A stretch of DNA of 64,000 nucleotides from Pyrinomonadaceae bacterium. GTDB lineage: Bacteria; Acidobacteriota; Blastocatellia; Pyrinomonadales; Pyrinomonadaceae. The stretch lies in assembly GCA_014380365.1 (NCBI GenBank), contig JACMJZ010000012.1, positions 1-64,000 on the forward strand, given 5' to 3'. The position numbers and the translations under genes were made by a program. The stretch's first letter is position 1. Each line of letters begins with the position of its first letter. The notes under the pieces were generated by a model. The model searched no databases. It saw nothing but the letters and a program-made list of their open reading frames with translations, and was not told the DNA's origin. Shown in pieces: positions 8,204 to 16,655 of the stretch.

Positions 8204-9028
8204 TTATTCTTCAACTCTCTCGAGTATCGCCGTCACTAATTCGGTTGCGTTACCTCTGACTCCCTTGAGCACAGCTGCCTTAGCGGCCACCCGATGAAGA
8301 GTGGCCATTGCCCTTTCCGGATTGCGTCGTGCGGAGACAGTGTTGAAGAGAAGTTCCAACACTCCTTTGCCCGCAGTTAGTTTACGTGGCCGCCAGCGCG
8401 ACCCACGCTTAAACTGCGTCATCAAGACAAGCCCCACGGGCAGGGGCTTTGTTCCGCAGTGGCCACCGAGCTCGCCGACGGAGACTTTGGTTTGCGCATA
8501 CTCGCCTTCTTCACGCAGCTCCAGCGGTTTCGCGAAGGGATGCACACGGCCGCGAGAATCAAAAACAGCATACTCGTCAGAATAGTAAGTGGCGCCGGCC
8601 CGAACCAACGCTGCTACCAGAGTTGACTTGCCGCTGTAGCTGCGGCCGGGAATAACAATCGCCTTCCCTTTCCAACCCACCACGCCGGCGTGAACAAAAA
8701 CGCGGTGCCGGGCCAGCTCGGCGACAAAGAGCCGGAGGTCCGACTCGAATCTGTCAAGCACGTCATCGAGTTCAACCGAGCGCGCGAGTTGCAGGTGGTC
8801 ACCGTAGAGAAGGTTAAATCGCCGCACGTTGGCACGGGGCCCCGCACCTCCAACCAGTATCGAGTAGACACGTTCCACGATGGGTGACGGCGTTTTCTCC
8901 CAGTCATGCGGCAAGTGCTGGCAAACTCGATGGAGCACAGCGGGGTCATTCGAACGAATGCCGATTCGTACGCCATAAGACTTTAATGAGAAACCTACCG
9001 CCCATCCAAGGCGGTCAACTTTCTTCAT
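8204..9028 (-). CDS. HprK-related serine kinase-like protein
   Basis: This 274-residue protein has the HPr kinase C-terminal fold. The Walker A loop is GRSYSGKST (about residues 128-136), and downstream is YSDEYAVFD (about 149-157), the position of the catalytic Asp in HprK. The N-terminal HprK domain is absent, and about 100 unrelated residues precede the kinase core. This architecture fits the HprK-related kinases found next to nucleotidyltransferases, PqqD-like proteins or RiPP genes rather than true HPr kinase. No PTS genes are nearby. The ATG directly follows the TGA of an 18-codon mini-ORF (9029-9085). The substrate is unknown. Confidence 0.8.
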   Translation of the reverse strand: MKKVDRLGWAVGFSLKSYGVRIGIRSNDPAVLHRVCQHLPHDWEKTPSPIVERVYSILVGGAGPRANVRRFNLLYGDHLQLARSVELDDVLDRFESDLRLFVAELARHRVFVHAGVVGWKGKAIVIPGRSYSGKSTLVAALVRAGATYYSDEYAVFDSRGRVHPFAKPLELREEGEYAQTKVSVGELGGHCGTKPLPVGLVLMTQFKRGSRWRPRKLTAGKGVLELLFNTVSARRNPERAMATLHRVAAKAAVLKGVRGNATELVTAILERVEE

Positions 9029-9085
9029 TCAAGCCGAAGTCAGCTTGAGTCTTGGTAGTTTGGATTCTGAGATGTTCATGTTCAC
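9029..9085 (-). CDS. Possible 18-residue leader mini-ORF before the HprK-like gene
   Basis: The frame from GTG 9085 (or ATG 9079) encodes VNMNISESKLPRLKLTSA and its TGA stop abuts the ATG of the HprK-like gene. The direct stop/start junction would allow translational coupling. No strong Shine-Dalgarno is visible. It could equally be chance. It is listed because kinases of this type can act on small peptides encoded next to them. Confidence 0.2.
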   Translation of the reverse strand: MNMNISESKLPRLKLTSA

Positions 9086-9145
9086 TGTGCTATTTCTTTG
9101 CGAATCTATTCACTTGAATCGTAAACTTTGATCCTGACGTGCCGA

Positions 9146-9220
9146 TCATTTGCAGAACCGCGAGCGGTAGCCAGCGGATGCTGAACTCAACCCACTGAAA
9201 AACGGATTATTGATACACAT
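9146..9220 (-). CDS. Possible 24-residue peptide ORF with strong ribosome-binding site
   Basis: ATG 9220 is preceded at nine bases by AAGGAG. The frame encodes MCINNPFFSGLSSASAGYRS followed by RFCK and a stop. The last third is encoded by the left arm of an inverted repeat (9153-9183), which argues that the 3' end is not conserved coding sequence. It may be a truncated peptide gene or a chance ORF upstream of the HprK-like kinase. Confidence 0.2.
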   Translation of the reverse strand: MCINNPFFSGLSSASAGYRSRFCK

Positions 9221-9271
9221 CTGACTAATCTCCTTGAATCCAGCACCTGCTCGCTACCGTTCGCGGTTCTG
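9153..9271. repeat. 31-bp inverted repeat pair (CAGAACCGCGA...)
   Basis: Arm 9153-9183 (CAGAACCGCGAGCGGTAGC...) and arm 9241-9271 are reverse complements at 27 of 31 positions, with 57 bases between. The right arm encodes the last residues of the TPR protein at 9254. It is one of several gene-free inverted pairs in this window. Confidence 0.8.
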
Positions 9272-10537
9272 TTTCATCTGTTCCATGGAAAAGCTATCCA
9301 GCCAGATCGCACCAAAGGCCGGACATGGCGAAGTCGCGCAGCTTTCTCTCTGCACACCCACGAGTACCGCCGTAGTCTCTGCTGGAACGTCGAACTCAAA
9401 ACTCGAAACCTGCCAGTCGCGACTTCCTTTTGACAGCGGGGCTGAACGCCCCAGTTGCAACTTAATGCCGGCGGCAGCCCTGACTACGACAACTGGTAGC
9501 CCACCCGAAACGACGTCCTCAGAGCGAGCAGCAAAACTAACTCTGTAGCGCCGGGAAGACTCCGCCAACATCAACTGTGAAACGAACGGCGGCTCGGTGC
9601 TTGAGTCTCCGCTAAACTCTACCCTCAAACTCTTCGAGCCACTGTGCGCTTTACTTGAATCCATCGCCAGCGCGACTGCCGGCAGCGAGCGTGTTACTCG
9701 CCAGCCGAACCCGCCTTGATCGAAAGTCAAAGGCGCTTCGAAACCACCGTCGTAAATCAAGGTCGCTGCTTCTATTGTTTGCTCGCCTTTCCATATCTCG
9801 AATGCTTCTTTGAACGCGTCTTTCGCGAGCAGTTGCTCAACCAACTCACGTCTGATGCCGCCGGGCACGACTCGTATGGCGTGAAACTGCGTAAGAGTCT
9901 CCGTTGCATTCCCTTGCCTGGCCAGAAACCTGGCAAAGGCGATTCCCATTTGCTCCGTATTTATCTGTGCCAGTTGTTCGGTTAACTTAGAATCACCCTT
10001 GGAAACTGCCCAGGCAAGATCAATCAAGTTCGGAATGAGTTCGGGCTCGCTGCGGGCGGCCTGATTCAGATCCGTAAAGGCAGCCTCGTATTGCCCGGTT
10101 CTTAGAAGAAGATTCCCTCGTTGCCAGCGCGGCTGTGAATAAAAAGGCGCTCGCTTGACAGCTTCATCAAACGCGGCGAGCGCGGCGGAGGGATCTCCCA
10201 GCTGATCGCGTAGCAGGCCCAGACTCAACCAGAGGGTGTAGTCAGATGGCCTCAGCGCTACCGCGCGCTCGAGTTCCGTTATTGCTTCAAGGTGCTGCCC
10301 GGTGATGCTCAAACCCTCAGCGTTAGCAAGATGAGATTCAGGGTCCATCGGGGTTAACCGAACGGCTTGTTTGCCGGCGGCTGGGTCCCCCATCCCAATG
10401 GCATACCTCACAAACAGGCGCGAGAGCCCCAAGGTTGCCGCAGCCTGAATAGTCCAGATACTGAACGCGATCGCCACCAGGACGCCGGATAGTCGGACGG
10501 CCGGATGAGAAGCGAATCGATGTAGTGTGGTTTGCAA
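9254..10537 (-). CDS. TPR protein with C-terminal carbohydrate-binding-like domain
   Basis: This 427-residue protein probably sits in the inner membrane or periplasm. An N-terminal membrane anchor (VLVAIAFSIWTIQAAATL) is followed by TPR helices, for example LEAITELERAVALRPSDYTLW, LGDPSAALAAFDEAVKRAPF and TGQYEAAFTDLNQAARSEP. From about residue 268 there is a beta-rich module beginning YDGGFEAPLTF, with SGSKSLRVEF and ending IWLDSFSM. It resembles the CBM4/9-like galactose-binding domains seen at the ends of such TPR proteins. It opens the polysaccharide locus and is likely an assembly or polymer-binding factor. The stop codon falls inside an inverted repeat arm. Confidence 0.7.
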   Translation of the reverse strand: MQTTLHRFASHPAVRLSGVLVAIAFSIWTIQAAATLGLSRLFVRYAIGMGDPAAGKQAVRLTPMDPESHLANAEGLSITGQHLEAITELERAVALRPSDYTLWLSLGLLRDQLGDPSAALAAFDEAVKRAPFYSQPRWQRGNLLLRTGQYEAAFTDLNQAARSEPELIPNLIDLAWAVSKGDSKLTEQLAQINTEQMGIAFARFLARQGNATETLTQFHAIRVVPGGIRRELVEQLLAKDAFKEAFEIWKGEQTIEAATLIYDGGFEAPLTFDQGGFGWRVTRSLPAVALAMDSSKAHSGSKSLRVEFSGDSSTEPPFVSQLMLAESSRRYRVSFAARSEDVVSGGLPVVVVRAAAGIKLQLGRSAPLSKGSRDWQVSSFEFDVPAETTAVLVGVQRESCATSPCPAFGAIWLDSFSMEQMKQNRER

Positions 10538-10597
10538 AATCAGGGAAAGGCAGCGACGAAGGGGTAAAGCTGTTGCCGGAATGACTGAATTAAAGAT

Positions 10598-10635
10598 AAA
10601 GGGCGTGTCAGCTCCGTTAGGAGGACACGCCCTTT
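10598..10635 (-). terminator. Strong hairpin terminator after the FecR-like gene
   Basis: AAAGGGCGTGTC (10598-10609) pairs perfectly with GACACGCCCTTT (10624-10635). The stem is extended by an inner CTCC/GGAG pair around a GTTA loop. On the minus strand it is followed by a moderately T-rich stretch (ATCTTTAATT). It lies 22 bases after the stop of the gene ending at 10657. Confidence 0.8.
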
Positions 10636-10656
10636 CCGATAGGTTGATTGCTTGCG

Positions 10657-11310
10657 TTAGATAGAGCTGGGGCTCGGGTTTCTGCCGCCACCCCGGCTTC
10701 GAAATGCTGCGAAGAGGGTTGCGGGAACCACGATAGCCGCGATGACGAGCGCCGCCGTGGTACCGCCACCAAGACCTCCAGCACCGGCTCCGCCACCGCC
10801 GGCGGCCGCGCTACTGCTGCCTTGGGTGAAGCCGCTTGGCCCCATGCAACCACTGATCATGCCAGCCGCCGCGCGATCTTTCTCCGCCGCTTTCTCCTGC
10901 TGTTCGGTATCGACTTGACCCTGTGTACCCTTCGTTGTGTTCAGCACGAAGCAGCCTTTGAATACCGTAACCTTGACGGCTTTACCGTTTTCATCGAAGT
11001 CCAACCTCACATCCGAATCCGGCTGCAGCGTTAGGCTGCCGAGCGGTCCGAGATCGACAGTTGCCGATACGGCCGCTGGGGTTTGGATTCTCGCTCCCGT
11101 AACCAGACTGGCTCCAGTTGCTGCGCTGAGCCCGTTGACGATAATCGCCCCACCGGAAGTAGATAGTCTGGCAATAAACTGTTGTGGCAAAGCGGCGGTC
11201 GTTGCGGAAGAGGTCGGCTCGGCAAAACTCATTTGGATATAAACCTGGGCCGTAGCAAAAGCGAGAAACAAGGCAATTGCCCTAAAACCCTTCCGTCGTT
11301 GTGTGCTCAT
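10657..11310 (-). CDS. Secreted FecR-like protein with glycine-rich membrane tail
   Basis: This 217-residue protein has a signal peptide (AIALFLAFATAQVYIQMSFA). Next is a FecR-like beta region with VTGARIQTPAAVSATVDLG, GSLTLQPDSDVRLDF and VTVFKGCFVL, where one repeat-like hairpin contains the usual L-x-P-(D/G)-S-x-V pattern. A Gly/Ala/Ser linker is followed by a single hydrophobic helix (TAALVIAAIVVPATLFAAF) and a basic tail RSRGGGRNPS. The tripartite end (linker, helix, Arg-rich tail) resembles a sorting or anchoring signal but lacks PEP-CTERM or LPXTG motifs. It is single-cistron, with its own terminator, between two TPR genes. The function is unknown. Confidence 0.55.
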   Translation of the reverse strand: MSTQRRKGFRAIALFLAFATAQVYIQMSFAEPTSSATTAALPQQFIARLSTSGGAIIVNGLSAATGASLVTGARIQTPAAVSATVDLGPLGSLTLQPDSDVRLDFDENGKAVKVTVFKGCFVLNTTKGTQGQVDTEQQEKAAEKDRAAAGMISGCMGPSGFTQGSSSAAAGGGGAGAGGLGGGTTAALVIAAIVVPATLFAAFRSRGGGRNPSPSSI

Positions 11311-11471
11311 GATGTTTTTCCTTCGATTGGTGACACGTATTAAGACTTTGAATCCAGAGGTCTTGGATGTGCGGAAGTTTACTTGGCTTCCGGCGGAACG
11401 TCAATGACTATCGCGTGGAGCTCCGTTCAGCGAAAGTCAATACTCCTGCTTCTTTACTCCGTCTGAAGCAC

Positions 11472-13403
11472 TCACTTCTTGAGATAGCGTTGATAAAACT
11501 CATCGGCCAATTTCGGATCGAGAGTCTTGAGAATCTTGTGCTCTTCCAGCGCGCCCTTCTTGTCCCCGAGCGCTACATATGTCAGCGCCAGATTATGGTG
11601 GGCTTCGACGTAGCCCGAATTCAGCTTTACGGCGTTTTTGAACGAGGATGCAGCGTCCTGGTAGCGTTTGGTTCCGAAGTAAACTTTACCGAGATTGTTG
11701 TGCGTTTCGGCGCTTCCCGGTTTCAGCACCAGCGTCTTCTTGTAAGCCTCAATCGCCTGGTCAAACTGGCGCGTCTGAAACAAAGCTGAACCAAGGCTGT
11801 TGTGAGCCTCCGCAAAATCACTCTTCAGCCGAACCGCTTGTTGCAGCGCGGCAACCGCTTCATTGAATTGGCTGAGTTTGTAGTAGGCCGTGCCGAGATT
11901 GTACTGGGCTTCGGCAAACTCCGGTTCGAATGCGAGGGCTTTCTTGAGAACCGCCGCAGCTTCATGATAGTTTCCCAGATTGTTGTATGCGGATCCAAGA
12001 TTGTTGAGCGCTTTCGCATAGTCAGGTTTCAGGCGGATCGCTTCTTTGTAAGAGTCGATTGCTTTCTGGTAGTGAACTGTTGCGTCAGCTTGATCGAGCC
12101 CTTCGGCAATCCGGGCGTAAGCGTAACCGAGGTTATTATGTGAAACAGAATTGTCAGGTTTGAGCTTGATTGCTTGCAGTAGTTCGTTCACTGCCTGGGG
12201 ATGTTCGTTAAGCACGATCAGCAGACTTCCAAGGTTGGTACGCGCCTCGGCATACTCAGGCTTGAGTCGGATTGCTTCGCGATAAGCCTGAGTGGCCTCC
12301 GGATATTTGCCTGCCATGTAAAAGGCGTTTCCCAGATTGTAATGGGCGTCCGCAAACGCCGGATTTATGCTGATGGACTTGCTGAACGTTTCGATAGCCT
12401 TCGGGTATTGCTCAGTTACGTAATAGGTAGCGCCCAGATTATTGAGCGCGTCAGCGTCACCCGGCTTCAAACGAATAGAATCACTGAAGGCGCTGATCGC
12501 TTCGGGGTAGCGACCCGTCTTGTAGTAGGTTGCGCCCAGATTGTTGTAGGCGACCGCGTCGTTAGGCGTGAGCTTGACGGTCCTTTGCAGCGCTTCAAAC
12601 GACTGGGCCTGCATGCCTAACTTGTCATAGACAAACCCGAGGTTGCTGAAAGCCGTAGCATTGTCAGGTTGCAAACGAACCGCCTGCTCATAGGCCTTCG
12701 CGGCTTCGGCATAACGATTCAAACTGAGATAGCTGTCGCCAAGGGCGTTGTGGGCCTCCGGCCAGTCGGGTTTGACCCTGACTGCATCTTTGAATGCACC
12801 AACTGCCTCGTCATGCTTTTCCAACGAACTATACGCAATCCCTAAATTGAAAAAGGCATCTGCATCGTTTGGCTTGAGCACCAGCGACTGCTTGAAGGCC
12901 TCAGCCGCTTCTTTGTTCTTACCGCTGCTGAAATACGCCGCGCCAAGGTTGTTGTAGATGACGGGATCTTTGGGCGTGTGCTTCAACGCATTGAGGTAAG
13001 CCTCGATCGCGTGAGCAAAGTCCCCCAGGTCGTAGAAACTGTTTCCCTGGTTCTTGAAGGCCTCGCCCTTGTCTGCTTCCGAAAGTCTCGCGGCCACCAC
13101 CTCGCTACCCGCTGTCGTCACGGGGCGCGGCCGGCGTCGATCAGTCGATGAGTTTCTGGCAATTTCGGTGGGTCTGGTAACCGGCTTGCTCGCGCGTTTC
13201 ACCACCAGCATTGCTGCGCCACCGGAGATATCGCGCACACGCTGCGGACGCTTAAATATGATTGCCGCGCCGCCCATCATGTCCTGGCCCCGGAACGCGC
13301 TGGCGCCGCCGCCTTGTGGAAGCATGGTAACCGCCGTCGCCTGACTCAAAGAGGTGACGACTAACAGCGCGATGGCGCGATGAAGATGCATTGACTTAGG
13401 CAT
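11472..13403 (-). CDS. Large exported TPR-repeat protein
   Basis: About 643 residues, starting with a signal-like segment (LHRAIALLVVTSLSQATA). After a low-complexity region there are roughly 15 consecutive 34-residue TPRs from about residue 120 to the end. Each has the form LGxAYxxxGxYxEAxxAxxxAxxLxPxxAxA, for example NNLGATYYKTGRYPEAISAF. Similar proteins serve as assembly or secretion scaffolds for exopolysaccharide machines such as PelB, AlgK and BcsC. The ATG at 13403 overlaps the upstream ligase gene by eight bases and has AGGAG just upstream; a longer GTG-type start at 13448 is less likely. The regular repeats make neighbour-strand ORFs numerous here. Confidence 0.8.
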   Translation of the reverse strand: MPKSMHLHRAIALLVVTSLSQATAVTMLPQGGGASAFRGQDMMGGAAIIFKRPQRVRDISGGAAMLVVKRASKPVTRPTEIARNSSTDRRRPRPVTTAGSEVVAARLSEADKGEAFKNQGNSFYDLGDFAHAIEAYLNALKHTPKDPVIYNNLGAAYFSSGKNKEAAEAFKQSLVLKPNDADAFFNLGIAYSSLEKHDEAVGAFKDAVRVKPDWPEAHNALGDSYLSLNRYAEAAKAYEQAVRLQPDNATAFSNLGFVYDKLGMQAQSFEALQRTVKLTPNDAVAYNNLGATYYKTGRYPEAISAFSDSIRLKPGDADALNNLGATYYVTEQYPKAIETFSKSISINPAFADAHYNLGNAFYMAGKYPEATQAYREAIRLKPEYAEARTNLGSLLIVLNEHPQAVNELLQAIKLKPDNSVSHNNLGYAYARIAEGLDQADATVHYQKAIDSYKEAIRLKPDYAKALNNLGSAYNNLGNYHEAAAVLKKALAFEPEFAEAQYNLGTAYYKLSQFNEAVAALQQAVRLKSDFAEAHNSLGSALFQTRQFDQAIEAYKKTLVLKPGSAETHNNLGKVYFGTKRYQDAASSFKNAVKLNSGYVEAHHNLALTYVALGDKKGALEEHKILKTLDPKLADEFYQRYLKK

Positions 13404-14865
13404 GACTCCTGGCCGGCTCGTCGGCCCCGCGCGGCTTGGACGCGGCAATCACTACCAGCGTTGTAAACACCAGGGCGTTAGCGATCATGTGCAAACCAAA
13501 ATCCACCAGGCTGTGAACGGCGACACCCGCGATAGCGATGGAAGCGCCGAAGCACGCGGCTCGACGAAAGCGATGCGCCGACCGCAGGTTCTCTCGCGTT
13601 GCTCGAAACAGGGCGATCGCGAACCAAACACCGATGGCAACTCCAACCAGGCCACCGCTGGCAAGCAACTCCAAATAATCATTGTGAGCCTCCTGCGGAG
13701 TCATCGATCCGGAAGCATCGTGAAATTCAGGTACGCTGGCCCAATAGGCGCCCATGCCCACGCCCAGGATCGGATGGGCCGCAAACATTCTCCAGGTAGT
13801 CGACCATACTTCGTTTCTTCTTACTCCCTCGCGCGACTCGCGGCTCGTTTCAAACTCGCTGCTGGTGGATGCGATCCTGGTGGCCAGTTGATCTCCTCCC
13901 ATCCACAACGTGCCCAATAAGACACCGCAGATGAGAGTCACTAACATCCCCCATCGCGCCGGCCTGGACCTGATAAAGTTCAGCGCCTTCGAGTTTGTTG
14001 GTTTAGAACTTTCGATCCGCGCGACGCTACCGAAGAGCAGTACCGCGGTGATCAGCTGCGCCAGCATCGCAATCAGACCGCCTCGCGAGCCACAAAGGAC
14101 TAGCGCCGTCCAGAGCGGCAGCAGGGCCGCAAAATAGATCAACGCCTGTTCGCGTCTCACTCCGCCAGCGAGGATAAGGCCAAACGCCAAGCCGAAAGCC
14201 ATCTCCATCAGAAAGGCAAAATGGTTTCGATTCACAAACTGTCCATAGCCCTGCTCCGGGGCGATCAGCGGCAACCCGAACCCGGGGCTGTGCTGAGTTG
14301 TTTGCCGCAGAATGCCGAAGACTGCGCTCGCGACAGCCACGGCAATGACGACATTAATCACAGTGCGCAGTCGTCGTTCCGAGGAGGCGTAGCGAAGCAG
14401 TAGCACTCCGGCCAGGGCGAGACCAAGAAGTTGCAGGACAAAGAAGCGAGTTTGGTAGGGATCGGCGCTGATCGCATTCCAGGTCGGTTGCGCTATTGCC
14501 CTTGCAATCGTTTCCGGGGTTGCATCGCGTCCCAGGTGAACCGTTTGCAAAAACGAGAACAGGGCGAGAATCAGCACCGGAAGAACAATGCGCCATGAGT
14601 CGCCGATGCCCTGGAACCAAGCCCGGCTTAGCAGTCCTTCGATTAGCCAAAGAATGCATAGGGTAAAAACGGAACACACGAAAAACGCTTTCCACCAGGC
14701 TTCGGCGGTGCCATAAGGAATCGCGGTGAAGGCGATCAGGCAAAGCAGTGATACGAAAACGATCTTACCCAGCAGATCGGCGGCTCGGAGCCTGGGCGAG
14801 GAGATAAGGGACGCGGGCGACCGATAATCTTCAATCGATTCCACCCTGGTTGGCTGCGACATCAA
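13396..14865 (-). CDS. O-antigen ligase / polymerase family membrane protein (Wzy_C type)
   Basis: This 489-residue polytopic membrane protein has about 12 hydrophobic segments. A large periplasmic loop ends in the signature HPILGVGMGAYWASVPEFHD...AHNDYLELLASGGLVG, the Wzy_C/WaaL motif. Such enzymes transfer or polymerise undecaprenyl-linked glycans on the periplasmic side. It overlaps its neighbours on both sides (four bases with the WecA-like gene, eight with the TPR gene), so a tight operon is likely. A second polymerase-like gene (26978-28498) exists in the locus, so this copy may be the ligase and the other the polymerase. Which is which is inference. Confidence 0.85.
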   Translation of the reverse strand: MMSQPTRVESIEDYRSPASLISSPRLRAADLLGKIVFVSLLCLIAFTAIPYGTAEAWWKAFFVCSVFTLCILWLIEGLLSRAWFQGIGDSWRIVLPVLILALFSFLQTVHLGRDATPETIARAIAQPTWNAISADPYQTRFFVLQLLGLALAGVLLLRYASSERRLRTVINVVIAVAVASAVFGILRQTTQHSPGFGLPLIAPEQGYGQFVNRNHFAFLMEMAFGLAFGLILAGGVRREQALIYFAALLPLWTALVLCGSRGGLIAMLAQLITAVLLFGSVARIESSKPTNSKALNFIRSRPARWGMLVTLICGVLLGTLWMGGDQLATRIASTSSEFETSRESREGVRRNEVWSTTWRMFAAHPILGVGMGAYWASVPEFHDASGSMTPQEAHNDYLELLASGGLVGVAIGVWFAIALFRATRENLRSAHRFRRAACFGASIAIAGVAVHSLVDFGLHMIANALVFTTLVVIAASKPRGADEPARSHA

Positions 14866-16469
14866 CCTGCTATTTTCCCGGCGGTCACGCTTAAAGGAAT
14901 GTGCGTTTCGTTGACACGATCCGCAAAGGGTTTGAGCGCCCTTTCAGTAGCGTCGGTAAGTTCGACTCTAAATGAGCTGGTCAAATAGTTCATATTCAAC
15001 AGCAGCGGCGGGCCATCGATGGGGCGGTAAAAATTCATCCAGCCCCACTCGCCGCTCTCGGAGGTGAGCGGCAACTGAAAACACCAGAAGCTGCTCGATC
15101 CCGTCACCATCTTCTCGGTCACGCCTGCTCGCTGCCATGACCAGAAGATTCGTCCATTGCGAAAATCGAGCTTCCCGTCGCCGCCACGCTGCGGGGCTGT
15201 CTGAAAGGCACGTTCGTTTATCTCCGCGCGGCCCTCTTGTCCCAAGTGCAGGTTGGCATAGGCAAACTCTTCAAATTCGAGCAGCAGGCTTATGGCCTCA
15301 AAGAGTTCATTCAGGGTTGACGCCTGCGACAGCGAGAGGCTGGCGCGCCGCAGGCGAATGTTGTTAGCCACGCGAATCCGACGGTCACCGACGGTGCGCA
15401 TCATGCCCGCGCGCAACTCATCAACTTCGTGATAGCGAAGATGGCCGACAGCGATGATTACCGCCACCGCGATCACGAATAATACAAATCCAGTTTGCGG
15501 CGACGACGTCTTGGTAAAGAGCGCGGCCAGTAGTCCGAACACTGCGCAGACCGCGTAGAGAATTAGAACCACGCGCCGCTGGGACCACCCACGGGCGAGC
15601 AGCATGTGATGAATGTGTTCGCTGTCGCCCTGAAAAATGGGACGCCGGCCAACGAGCCGGCGAGCCATGGTCACGCCCGTGTCGACTACCGGCAGACCGA
15701 ACGCGAGAATCGGCGTCAGCACCGCGACTGCGGTGGTTGCTTTTTGCGTGCCGAGTACTGCCAGCGCGGCGAGTAGGAATCCGACGAACAGAGCACCGGA
15801 GTCACCAAGGAAGATCGAGGCGGGGTTGAAGTTGTAACGGAGGAAGCCGGCCAGTGCACCGCAGAGAACCAATGACACCACGATCATTAGTGGGTTCTCC
15901 TGAGCCAGTGAAATCACCAAAATCACGATCGACGAAAACAACGCCGCTCCAGGGGCAAGCCCGTCCATCCCGTCAATTAGGTTGAAGGCGTTGGCGATGC
16001 CGACCAGCCAGAACACCGTAACAAAAAAACCAACCGTCGCCGGCAAGTGAACGGCGCCCACAAAGGGAATCGCCAGGACTTCGATTCTTCCGCCCATCCA
16101 GTAGAACAACGCGGCAATTAAGCCCAGGCAGAGAAACTTGACCGTCGCATTTGTGCCGCGCAGGTCGTCGTAAATACCCAACAGAAGGACCAGGGTGGCC
16201 GGTACCAGCGCAATGAGAAGATCGGTGGTGTAGTAGGTCCGAAGCGACTGAGTAAGGAGATTCGAAATTAGCGGGAGGGTGGCCAGGGCCAGTCCCATCG
16301 ATATGTAAATTGCGACGCCGCCCAGCCGCGGTATTCCAAACTTGTGGACTCTCCGGTCGTCTGCCGGGACATCCAACAGTTTGAACCGCTCGCACATCCG
16401 CCTAACCAGCGGTGTAATGAGCAAGGCCGCGCTGGTCGCGATTAGAAAAAGTGCGAAATAGGACTTCAA
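14862..16469 (-). CDS. WecA/MraY-like undecaprenyl-phosphate sugar-1-phosphate transferase with extra C-terminal domain
   Basis: This enzyme starts glycan synthesis by moving a HexNAc-1-phosphate to undecaprenyl phosphate. The membrane part (about residues 1-345) holds the family motifs DDLRG, NAFNLIDGMDGLA, FLGDSGALFVGF and HIHHMLLARGWSQRR. The last is the WecA-type HIHH loop rather than the MraY one. After the final helix about 190 soluble residues follow (RIRVANNIRLRRASLSLSQA onward). They have a mixed alpha/beta look reminiscent of a GAF or sensory domain but are not identified. Typical WecA proteins are about 350 residues, so the extension is unusual. It overlaps the ligase gene by four bases. 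Confidence 0.88.
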   Translation of the reverse strand: MKSYFALFLIATSAALLITPLVRRMCERFKLLDVPADDRRVHKFGIPRLGGVAIYISMGLALATLPLISNLLTQSLRTYYTTDLLIALVPATLVLLLGIYDDLRGTNATVKFLCLGLIAALFYWMGGRIEVLAIPFVGAVHLPATVGFFVTVFWLVGIANAFNLIDGMDGLAPGAALFSSIVILVISLAQENPLMIVVSLVLCGALAGFLRYNFNPASIFLGDSGALFVGFLLAALAVLGTQKATTAVAVLTPILAFGLPVVDTGVTMARRLVGRRPIFQGDSEHIHHMLLARGWSQRRVVLILYAVCAVFGLLAALFTKTSSPQTGFVLFVIAVAVIIAVGHLRYHEVDELRAGMMRTVGDRRIRVANNIRLRRASLSLSQASTLNELFEAISLLLEFEEFAYANLHLGQEGRAEINERAFQTAPQRGGDGKLDFRNGRIFWSWQRAGVTEKMVTGSSSFWCFQLPLTSESGEWGWMNFYRPIDGPPLLLNMNYLTSSFRVELTDATERALKPFADRVNETHIPLSVTAGKIAG

Positions 16470-16505
16470 GCTGGACTACCTCTCTCTCGATTCTCGTAAC
16501 ACTAT

Positions 16506-16655
16506 TTCACCACAGAGGATGTAGAGGAACACAGAGTTCAAAGCAATAATCATTTCACATCCTTCAATTGCCAAAGCGCCAAATTCATCAAGAGGCCGAC
16601 TGACCTATTTCCTTCTTGTTCATCTCAGTGTTCCTCCTTGCCCTCTGTGGTGAAG
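16506..16655. repeat. Inverted pair of CACAGAG-type repeats overlapping a gene end
   Basis: Left arm 16506-16537 (TTCACCACAGAGGA...AACACAGAG) and right arm 16624-16654 are reverse complements with mismatches. About 85 bases lie between. The right arm lies inside the C-terminal codons of the glycosyltransferase at 16588, giving it the tail SPQRARRNTEM. It is the same family as 2385-2463 and 60405-60546. Confidence 0.75.

Noticed and set aside
9254-9271. Terminator of the TPR gene
   Set aside because: The inverted arms at 9153-9271 are far apart and have no T-tract.
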